A stretch of 64,000 bases of DNA, from the NCBI GenBank assembly GCA_040755755.1, contig JBFLZW010000069.1, forward strand, positions 1 through 64,000, given 5' to 3'. The notes under the pieces were generated by a model. That model was not told where the DNA came from, did no database searches, and saw only the letters and a list, made by a program, of their open reading frames with translations. Made by a program: the position numbers and the translations under genes. Below are positions 57,558 to 64,000 of the stretch, piece after piece (within the stretch, counting starts at the first letter, position 1; each line of letters begins with the position of its first letter). The stretch comes from a bacterium. GTDB lineage: Bacteria; SZUA-182; DTGQ01.

Positions 57558-57607
57558 CTGAGGATATAGTAAAAGAGAAAGAAATGTTGTCTTTCTTAAG
57601 TTATTAA

Positions 57608-58003
<396 letters not shown>

Positions 58004-58024
58004 TATGATAGAGAGGTAAAAACA

Positions 58025-59566
58025 ATGAAAAGACAAAAACTTGGAGCTTATTTCTTTCTGGCATTCTTTTTCATATGCTTGTCCATATTCATGGCAGGGA
58101 CGGTTCTGGCCGCAAGCGATCCGGTCGGGACAGCAACGGGGACGGCGGCTGACCTTGGAGTTGATGCCGGGACCCTGACAGTAGGGAAACTGGCTGATTT
58201 TGTCGGCCATAATACGGTCTCCATCAATTTCATGTGGCTGCTGCTGACCGGCTTTTTAGTCATGTTTATGCAGGCCGGATTCGCCCTGGTAGAGACCGGC
58301 TTTTGCCGGGCCAAGAGCGCGGCTGAAACCATGATGATGAACTTTATGGTCTATGCAGTTGGTATGACCGGCTATTGGATCTGCGGCTATGCGCTGCAAA
58401 TGGGGGGTGTCGGAGGATTTGCCTCGCTGGGCGGGGGTGCTGCCCTGAGCAGGGAGATTACCATCACCCTGTTTGGAAAACCCTTTGGTCTCTTTGGCGG
58501 CACGGGCTTTTTTCTGGCCGGGGCATCCTATGATGTGGCCATCTTTGCCATGTTCCTCTTTCAGATGGTATTTATGGATACAGCCGCGACCATACCCACC
58601 GGAGCCATGGCCGAGCGATGGAAGTTCTCGAACTTTTGCATATTCGGACTGTTCATGTCCATGCTGGTCTATCCCCTTTACGGCAACTGGGTCTGGGGCG
58701 GCGGATGGCTGGCGAAACTGGGAGAAAACTTTGGCCTTGGGCATGGGATGGTAGACTTTGCCGGCTCTTCAGTGGTTCACTGCGTAGGCGGTACGGCTGC
58801 ACTTGCCGGAGCTATAGTATTAGGCCCCAGGGTTGGGAAATATAATAAAGATGGAACTCCCAATGCCATACCCGGACATGATATCCCCATGGCTATTCTG
58901 GGAACCTTCATCCTGGCCTTTGGCTGGTTCGGATTTAACCCCGGCAGCACTCTGGCTGGTGTGGACCTGCGGCTGGCGGTGGTAGCGGTCAATACCATGC
59001 TGGCTTCAGCAGCCGGAGCGCTCAGTGCCATGCTGTACATGTGGTACACCACCGGCAAGCCCGATCCCAGCATGTCCGCTAACGGCATGCTGGCCGGGCT
59101 GGTGGCTATCACCGCACCCTGTGCCTTTGTCAACAGTATCTCCGCCTTTATCATCGGTGCCATAGCCGGAGTGCTGGTAATTTTAAGCGTCTACTTCGTT
59201 GAGCGGGTCCTGAAGGTGGATGACCCGGTAGGAGCGGTTTCAGTCCACGGAGTCAATGGAATCTGGGGATGCCTGGCTTTGGGAATCTTTGCCGACGGTA
59301 GATATGGTGCTGGCTGGAACGGCGTGGAAGGGACCGTACGGGGTCTTCTCTATGGCGATGCCTCACAGTTCATGGCCCAGTTGATTGGCTGCCTGGTCTG
59401 CTTTGCCTTCGTCTTTGTCAGCTTCTATGCATTCTTCAAGGTCAGCGACCTTCTGGTCGGAATCAGGGTAAGCAAAGAGGCGGAAATCGAAGGTCTGGAC
59501 ATTCCTGAAGTCGGCATCCTTGCATATCCGGATTTTCATACAGTAGAGTTATCTCCAGAAGCATAA
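58025..59566 (+). CDS. amt: Ammonium transporter
   Basis: 513 residues. A cleavable-type N-terminal hydrophobic segment (to about residue 28) is followed by 11 membrane spans. Marks: the signature DFAGSSVVHCVGGTAALAGA with the first pore His, FNPGST, and VSVHGVNGIWGCLALG with the second. The C-terminal cytoplasmic tail (SKEAEIEGLDIPEVG) is the GlnK-docking type. Driven by the upstream sigma-54 promoter under nitrogen limitation. Confidence 0.97.
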   Translation: MKRQKLGAYFFLAFFFICLSIFMAGTVLAASDPVGTATGTAADLGVDAGTLTVGKLADFVGHNTVSINFMWLLLTGFLVMFMQAGFALVETGFCRAKSAAETMMMNFMVYAVGMTGYWICGYALQMGGVGGFASLGGGAALSREITITLFGKPFGLFGGTGFFLAGASYDVAIFAMFLFQMVFMDTAATIPTGAMAERWKFSNFCIFGLFMSMLVYPLYGNWVWGGGWLAKLGENFGLGHGMVDFAGSSVVHCVGGTAALAGAIVLGPRVGKYNKDGTPNAIPGHDIPMAILGTFILAFGWFGFNPGSTLAGVDLRLAVVAVNTMLASAAGALSAMLYMWYTTGKPDPSMSANGMLAGLVAITAPCAFVNSISAFIIGAIAGVLVILSVYFVERVLKVDDPVGAVSVHGVNGIWGCLALGIFADGRYGAGWNGVEGTVRGLLYGDASQFMAQLIGCLVCFAFVFVSFYAFFKVSDLLVGIRVSKEAEIEGLDIPEVGILAYPDFHTVELSPEA

Positions 59567-59621
59567 AATATTCATGGTCCTGTAAACAGGTAATAAACCT
59601 GAGATAGACGATAAACCTGGG

Positions 59622-59660
59622 AAAGTCCCCTGAAAGAGCGAAATCCTTTCAGGGGACTTT
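59622..59660 (+). terminator. Terminator of glnK-amt
   Basis: AAAGTCCCCTGAAAG and CTTTCAGGGGACTTT pair perfectly over 15 bp with a 9-base loop, 55 bp after amt. Confidence 0.85.
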
Positions 59661-59683
59661 CTGAATTCGAGAGGAGGATTAAA

Positions 59684-59878
59684 ATGGAATTCTTTAAACC
59701 GGTGCTGATGAGTATGTTGTGCGGACTCTTGGTTTGCTCGATTCTGATTGTGTGTTTCGCTGCTCCTGCCGGGTCCGTGATTATGGGGGGATTCAGTGTC
59801 GTTGTCCTCTCAATGGGAAGGGCAATCTACGACCATTTCAGAAATCGTATAAGACAGAGAATGAAGCCATTCTTATAG
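59684..59878 (+). CDS. Small membrane protein
   Basis: 64 residues with a strong ribosome site (GAGGAGGATTAAA). One or two membrane segments (VLMSMLCGLLVCSILIVCFA and VIMGGFSVVVLSM) and a basic tail (RNRIRQRMK). Directly after the amt terminator; function unknown. Confidence 0.65.
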   Translation: MEFFKPVLMSMLCGLLVCSILIVCFAAPAGSVIMGGFSVVVLSMGRAIYDHFRNRIRQRMKPFL

Positions 59879-59919
59879 GATGGCTCGTTATCTGTTACTT
59901 ACAGGAATAGGGAGTAAAA

Positions 59920-60054
59920 TTACTTTACAAATTCAGCTAGTTGCATATCAATTTTGATAAGATTATTTACTACTGTTGATAAGTCTGAATTTTTCTTTTC
60001 AGCTTTGTAGAACTTGCCCCGTTCACCTTCTGAAAAATCATGCACTTTCTTCAT
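59920..60054 (-). pseudogene. Remnant of a small antitoxin-like protein
   Basis: A 44-codon frame starts MKKVHDFSEGERGKFYKAE, the N-terminus of a common family of short antitoxins (DFSxGxRGKFY), and ends VVNNLIKIDMQLAEFVK, which resembles their C-terminal end. The middle part seems to be deleted. GGGGAG lies upstream. No toxin gene is adjacent. Confidence 0.4.
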
Positions 60055-60070
60055 CAGCTTATTACTCCCC

Positions 60071-61204
60071 TCAATATCGTTCGCTCCTGAATACATAAAT
60101 CCCAAAAGCAGTATTTACGATCAGGAGCAGGCCGGAGATGATAAAGGGATAGTGCAGACCTGCCGTATATCCGATCGGAGAAAAAACCAGGGATCCCACC
60201 ATATGCCCCAGGGTCATTACAGCAAGGAGAATGCCGGAGCTTCCGCCGATGTTTTCCTTCTCGAACAGCCTGGAGATAAAGACAAAAATCAGGGCGGCCA
60301 GAAAACCATCCCCAAGCTCATGAACGACCCGGAAGAAAAAGGAAACAGATACACTGCTCTGGACCATAAGCACATGACCGATGCCGGAGAGGAGCATGGC
60401 GAAAAGAAAAATCCGCTCATTCATCCGGCGGTTATATTTCAGACAACATAGGGTAAATGAAGCAAAGGAAAGAATAAAGAGAGGCAGGGCAATATAGAGA
60501 GCAAGCTGCAGGTTGTTGAGGTGAAAGGTCTCCCGTAAGAAAGGGCTGTAGACCGTACTTTCCGCACCCCAGTGAAGTGTGAGAATAAAAATCAGGAGCG
60601 AAAAAAGGATGGTCTTTTTGTTGAGGAGACTCAGCTTGTATTTCCTGATGGGAATGAGATTGAACCTCCCTTCGGGAAGATTCAGCACTCCAAGCAGCAC
60701 TGCAACAAGATAAGCGGCATAGACCATGAACAGCGTATGAAAGTCAGTGTAGAAGGTAAATACCCCCCCAAGCAAAACCCCAACCGCAGCGCCCATTGAC
60801 AGCCAGAAATTCATCAGCCCGTACTTTCTGTTCAGATCCATATCTGTCTCATCTTTATAGTAGAGGCTGTTACAGGACATATCCAGGGCATTATTGGCAA
60901 CTCCCAGGAGCAGGAAAAGGATCGCCATCAGGATAAAATTTCTGATGCTGCCCATGAGGAGAAAGAGAATGACCAGGACCACCAGTGCCCCGTGAATCAT
61001 CCCCCTGATGGAGAGACGGTCGTTGATCCATCCGGTTGGGAAGGAAAAAAGCAGAGGTGCAAAGGCATAGAGCGAAGTAATCACCCCGATTTGCCACCCC
61101 GTGAATCCGATTTGCAGGAAATAAAGGGGGACCAGAAAGAATATCGTATTGATGGTCAGTTTCCTGCTGAAATTAATGAAATGGATCTGTCGCAGTGAGG
61201 CCAT
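60071..61204 (-). CDS. MFS transporter
   Basis: About 377 residues, 11-12 membrane spans. N-terminal half: TINTIFFLVPLYFLQIGFTGWQIG and the loop PTGWINDRLSIRG, the conserved D-R motif between helices 2 and 3. C-terminal half begins near HWGAESTVYSPFLRE. Substrate unknown. I start at ATG 61204; a TTG four codons earlier is possible. Confidence 0.88.
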   Translation of the reverse strand: MASLRQIHFINFSRKLTINTIFFLVPLYFLQIGFTGWQIGVITSLYAFAPLLFSFPTGWINDRLSIRGMIHGALVVLVILFLLMGSIRNFILMAILFLLLGVANNALDMSCNSLYYKDETDMDLNRKYGLMNFWLSMGAAVGVLLGGVFTFYTDFHTLFMVYAAYLVAVLLGVLNLPEGRFNLIPIRKYKLSLLNKKTILFSLLIFILTLHWGAESTVYSPFLRETFHLNNLQLALYIALPLFILSFASFTLCCLKYNRRMNERIFLFAMLLSGIGHVLMVQSSVSVSFFFRVVHELGDGFLAALIFVFISRLFEKENIGGSSGILLAVMTLGHMVGSLVFSPIGYTAGLHYPFIISGLLLIVNTAFGIYVFRSERY

Positions 61205-61306
61205 AATAGCGCTCAATATTAGAAGCTTTGCAAGTGGATTGTCAAGTGAAAATTCTCACTCATCGCTTCTTCATCCTGGAGTGAAGACGGGAATGGGGAG
61301 CGCATG

Positions 61307-61334
61307 GTGGGTGGGGCTTTTTCGCCCCACCCAC
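61307..61334. terminator. GTGGGTGGGGC hairpin
   Basis: An 11-bp perfect stem with a TTTTTC loop, followed by TTTATT, between the MFS gene and the proline-rich secreted gene. Confidence 0.6.
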
Positions 61335-61440
61335 TTTATTAACGCTGCGCTTCAACTGGACATTGATTTACTACCTTGCCCTTGCCGGTTGTAGTCTATC
61401 TGCAGATCCTGACCCCCGGCATATTGAGGGCGCATCGTAC

Positions 61441-62094
61441 TCAGATAACCGCCGTGCCCAGAATCGCCGCCGGACCAAGCAGGGTCGAGGCTGCGGGGGG
61501 CAGGGCCGGTATCGTCGAAGGTAAGGTTGTTGCCCCCAGGGCCAGCAAAAGAGCCGTAGAGATGGGCAAAGGAGAGGGCGGTGCATACGAGGGATATGCT
61601 GCCAGATAGGTTGGATTGGCAATAGGAACGGTAGTCTGTATCCAGGTAGCCGGGGTTGGCAGCAGGGCGGCATATCCGCTCGGCAGGGAAATCGGCACTG
61701 GTGCCCCGGTGGTCGGATCGACCAGATAGCTTGGCGGCCAGGGATTTATGCCATAGAGAGGATCGTAGAAAAGCATACCTGACGGCGTATTATACAAAAG
61801 CCAGGGGTTTGGCCAGGCCGGATCCCAGGTCAAGCCGGGCTGAGAAGGCAATACCGTGGTCCTGGCCAGATTGCTGACAATCGGGGTGGGCATACCGGTT
61901 ACCGGATCGACCGGTGACAAGGCAGGCGACCAGAGCGGCCACAGAGTATTATAGGGTGGAAGTGCCTGCCAGTTCTGAGCCCGGACAGATGAAAAATTAA
62001 TCAGGGAAAACCCGACTACGATCAGAATGAAAAACAAACCCTTTATCTGAGCTATTGGAGTTATCGGAGCATATATGCGGTGCCTGGTGTTCAT
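61441..62094 (-). CDS. Secreted Pro/Leu-rich protein
   Basis: 217 residues; AAAGGAG before ATG 62094. Signal peptide to about residue 39 (IVVGFSLINFSSVRAQ). The mature part is low in charge and rich in Pro, Leu, Thr and Tyr (WPLWSPALSPVDPVTGMP, DPTTGAPVPI), ending in a hydrophobic AAILGTAVI. Same style as the neighbouring gene at 62154-62699; the two are likely one unit. Function unknown. Confidence 0.7.
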   Translation of the reverse strand: MNTRHRIYAPITPIAQIKGLFFILIVVGFSLINFSSVRAQNWQALPPYNTLWPLWSPALSPVDPVTGMPTPIVSNLARTTVLPSQPGLTWDPAWPNPWLLYNTPSGMLFYDPLYGINPWPPSYLVDPTTGAPVPISLPSGYAALLPTPATWIQTTVPIANPTYLAAYPSYAPPSPLPISTALLLALGATTLPSTIPALPPAASTLLGPAAILGTAVI

Positions 62095-62153
62095 GGTTAT
62101 TTTCTCCTTTGGCTGTACTGAGGCCAGGTATCAGTGCCAAGTAGGTCTGGTTG

Positions 62154-62699
62154 CTATAAGAGCAAAAAAGAAAGCAGGGTATACGGTGATGTTCCCGCCA
62201 GAACCAGCGAGGTCAAAGCGCCATAGACAGAAGTGGTTGCCAGAGGCAAAACAGGTGCCGGAGCTGTTGCCGGAATCAGGGAGGTAAGCGTCAGCCCGGC
62301 TGGTGTGGTCGCAGGGGGAACAACAGTAGCAGCCGGTGCGGCTGCCGTAACGATGGGCGTGGCAGTAGTAACCACAGCCGCAGTTCTTGACAGGAAAAAT
62401 GGCGATGGAACGGCCAGCAGGGGAAGAGGGGAAATCAGGGGCGGAGCCGGCAATACCGGCAGCGGAGGAGGAGGGAGTGTCGGCAGCAGAGGAACGCCTG
62501 ATGACAAGGGAGTAGAGAAAAACGCAGGTACAAGGGAGACCTGAGCCTCGGCAGGGAGAGATATTATGGCCGGATTGCTCACGAGCAGGGTGAACAGAAT
62601 AAATACCGTGAAGCGCAGGGGATACTTTGTCCCTAGTCGGGGTTTCATAATTGACTTCTGAGGTGATTTCATGGTTGTTGTCATAGGTGATTGTATCAT
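62154..62699 (-). CDS. Secreted Pro/Ala-rich protein
   Basis: About 181 residues. I start at ATG 62699, after AGGAAGG; in-frame starts upstream are less supported. Residues about 30-52 are an export signal. The rest is nearly free of charge and built of Pro/Ala/Val/Thr (LLPTLPPPPLPVLPAPPLI), ending in LLSFLLL. No known domain. Co-directed with the previous gene. Confidence 0.6.
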   Translation of the reverse strand: MIQSPMTTTMKSPQKSIMKPRLGTKYPLRFTVFILFTLLVSNPAIISLPAEAQVSLVPAFFSTPLSSGVPLLPTLPPPPLPVLPAPPLISPLPLLAVPSPFFLSRTAAVVTTATPIVTAAAPAATVVPPATTPAGLTLTSLIPATAPAPVLPLATTSVYGALTSLVLAGTSPYTLLSFLLL

Positions 62700-62959
62700 T
62701 TTAACCTTCCTCATAACCTTTGATAATTGTTTAATTTTGCAGGGTCCGGCATTGCCTGATAGTATTACTATTTTATAGTATATATCTTTAAGGTGCGAGT
62801 TATCAAATTTTTTTAATACCATCCATCTCCACCGATAATACGCCAAAGTCCAAAGTTCAGGGGCAAAACAGCTTTACCCCTCTTGACAGACAGATTGTAA
62901 TGTATTATCTTTCTTTACTAGGTAATTTTATATATTGTTTAGCAAAAGGAGAATATACC

Positions 62960-63205
62960 ATGCGGACAAAGGTATCTTCCAAAGCACAGGTTTCCATCCC
63001 TGCGCCTATTCGCAAGGAATTCAATATCCGGCCAAATTCACAACTGGAGTGGATTGCCGAAGACGGACTCATCACCGTTGTTCCTGTACCGGAAGATCCG
63101 GTAGCTTCATTCAGGGGACGCGGCAAAGGCCATTATTCAACCTCTCAACTTGTCCTTGAAAGGCAAAAGGAGCGGGAGGAAGAAGATGGTAGAGACAGCA
63201 GGTAA
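62960..63205 (+). CDS. vapB: AbrB-type antitoxin
   Basis: 81 residues from ATG 62960 (AAAAGGAGAA). N-terminal swapped-hairpin DNA-binding domain: MRTKVSSKAQVSIPAPIRKEFNI and LEWIAEDGLITVVPV. The charged C-terminus, which should wrap the toxin, overlaps the vapC start by 20 bp. Typically represses its own promoter. Confidence 0.92.
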   Translation: MRTKVSSKAQVSIPAPIRKEFNIRPNSQLEWIAEDGLITVVPVPEDPVASFRGRGKGHYSTSQLVLERQKEREEEDGRDSR

Positions 63206-63635
63206 TATTTTTGCCCTGGACACCTCTGCCCTTTTAACCTTGTGGAATGATGAGCCTGGTGCTGATGAGGTCGAACGGATCCTCAATGATAAACACAAAA
63301 GCGTGATTGTTTCGTTCATGTCATATATGGAATGTTATTATCGGGTTTGGAAAAGCCGTGGCCGGGAGCGAGGCAGGGAGATTTACACTTACCTGTTCAC
63401 CTTGCCTATGGAACGGATCAACCTTACCGAAGAGATACTTCAGTCGGCAGCAGAGATAAAAGCATCTTATGCCCTTTCAGTAGCCGATAGCTGGATCATT
63501 GCAACCGCCAGGCTGCATGGCGCTATTCTTGTTCATAAAGACCCGGAGTTTTTGCAGGTCGAGCCAGCCGTAAAAATGCTCAGTTTGCCCTTCAAACAAG
63601 GGGAAAGCCGGGAACCAGAGCTTGATGCGGGATGA
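63186..63635 (+). CDS. vapC: PIN-domain toxin
   Basis: 149 residues; GGAGGAAGAAG precedes ATG 63186. PIN ribonuclease acidic residues: Asp in FALDTSALL, Glu in SYMECYYR, Asp in SVADSWIIATA and Asp in VHKDPEF. Cleaves RNA when free of VapB. Second gene of a coupled pair. Confidence 0.92.
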   Translation: MVETAGNIFALDTSALLTLWNDEPGADEVERILNDKHKSVIVSFMSYMECYYRVWKSRGRERGREIYTYLFTLPMERINLTEEILQSAAEIKASYALSVADSWIIATARLHGAILVHKDPEFLQVEPAVKMLSLPFKQGESREPELDAG

Positions 63636-63865
63636 TTGACAAACTCCCTGGTTCCTGTGAAAGAATCTGGCTGGTAAGAGGATAGCGGAAGAGGGGCGGC
63701 CCCTTCCGTCACCGCCCCCTTATATTGTCAGCGGAGATGATTTTTCGTAACTACCTACCAAACCTTAAAACTTGTTCCGAGCAAAGCGAAGGATATTCCC
63801 TTCGCTCCTTTCAGTCACTCGGAATGACAAAGACTGATCAGTTACGATGGTTCAGGGGTTGTTGT

Positions 63866-64000
63866 CTATTCCGGCTCTTCTGTTTTTTGCAGAGAAATTT
63901 CTTCCTGACCGGATTGATTGGCTGGCTGGTTGGCCTTGAGTCTCTCAATTGCTTCTTTGACTGAGCTTATGACCATCTCATCCTGTTCTTTCTTCAGGCA
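63866..64000 (-). CDS. C-terminal end of an unknown protein (truncated by window edge)
   Basis: On the minus strand a frame enters from the right edge and runs 44 codons (LKKEQDEMVISSVKEAIERL, then a Gln/Glu-rich tail) to a TAG at 63866-63868. The helical, charged composition and even codon use look real. Family unknown. Confidence 0.5.
   Translation of the reverse strand, partial: CLKKEQDEMVISSVKEAIERLKANQPANQSGQEEISLQKTEEPE

Noticed and set aside
63725-63964. A 79-codon plus-strand frame at the right end
   Set aside because: No ribosome site, low-complexity end, and it overlaps a more convincing minus-strand gene tail.

Overview
The window looks like chromosomal DNA of a free-living Gram-negative bacterium. 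Lipoprotein and signal peptides, secreted low-complexity proteins, sigma-54 promoters with distant activator sites, an AroD-AroE fusion and a GH57/DUF4912 glycogen locus suggest a deltaproteobacterial-type or candidate-phylum lineage. This placement is inferred; no rRNA or ribosomal protein gene is present to fix it. Most genes are of moderate GC, with several AT-rich islands (about 8.8-10.1, 13.9-14.9, 27.3-28.0 and 39.0-40.9 kb) that carry the genes most likely to be acquired.

Layout. 0-8.8 kb: the tail of an unknown gene, rnhB, a large secreted protein, aroA, an aroD-aroE fusion and a B12-binding-type radical SAM protein. 8.8-15.2 kb: an AT-rich HTH-ATPase-DUF4325 regulator, a phage-like AAA ATPase, a four-domain CoA-disulfide-reductase/rhodanese/TusA/DsrE protein, and a truncated nuclease running into a DUF4160/DUF2442 pair. 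15.2-27.2 kb: a U32 protein, a ComEA-like protein, a glycogen locus (GH57-like, DUF4912, GH57 branching enzyme), an SPL-type radical SAM protein, a ParB-like protein, a repeat-built coiled-coil protein, a glycosyltransferase and tRNA-Arg(CCG). 27.4-39 kb: sppA, carAB, feoAB, xseAB, trpF and trpC. 39-44.4 kb: the rest of a trp operon, trpEGD, with its own promoter, leader peptide and attenuator. Between trpD and trpC lie an AT-rich cassette carrying frameshifts and a clean 274-bp MITE-like element. 45-53.3 kb: secreted and envelope proteins (a tyrosine-rich repeat protein, an M28 peptidase, a VWA protein with dockerin-like repeats, an Ig-like protein and DUF5658). 53.4-59.9 kb: a nitrogen cluster. 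59.9-64 kb: an antitoxin remnant, an MFS transporter, two proline-rich secreted proteins, a VapBC pair and the tail of a gene running off the end.

The most interesting part is the nitrogen cluster. It has four P-II modules: two near-identical GlnK-type genes, one divergent P-II, and one fused to the C-terminus of an APC amino-acid permease. The second glnK leads into an ammonium transporter. Both glnK genes have a sigma-54 promoter, and the same near-palindrome, CTGCTAATTGGCAG, sits 111-112 nt upstream of each, which suggests one activator drives both. The permease fusion lacks the usual T-loop tyrosine but keeps the nucleotide-binding loops, so it may be a transporter carrying its own energy/2-oxoglutarate sensor.

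Other points: the trp leader is a complete attenuation system with Trp codons in a 26-residue leader peptide. The MITE has perfect 18-bp terminal inverted repeats and a perfect 10-bp target duplication, and it carries a remnant of the same gene tail that opens this window. Several genes are split by single-base shifts in homopolymers; decay, slippage and sequencing error cannot be told apart from the sequence alone.
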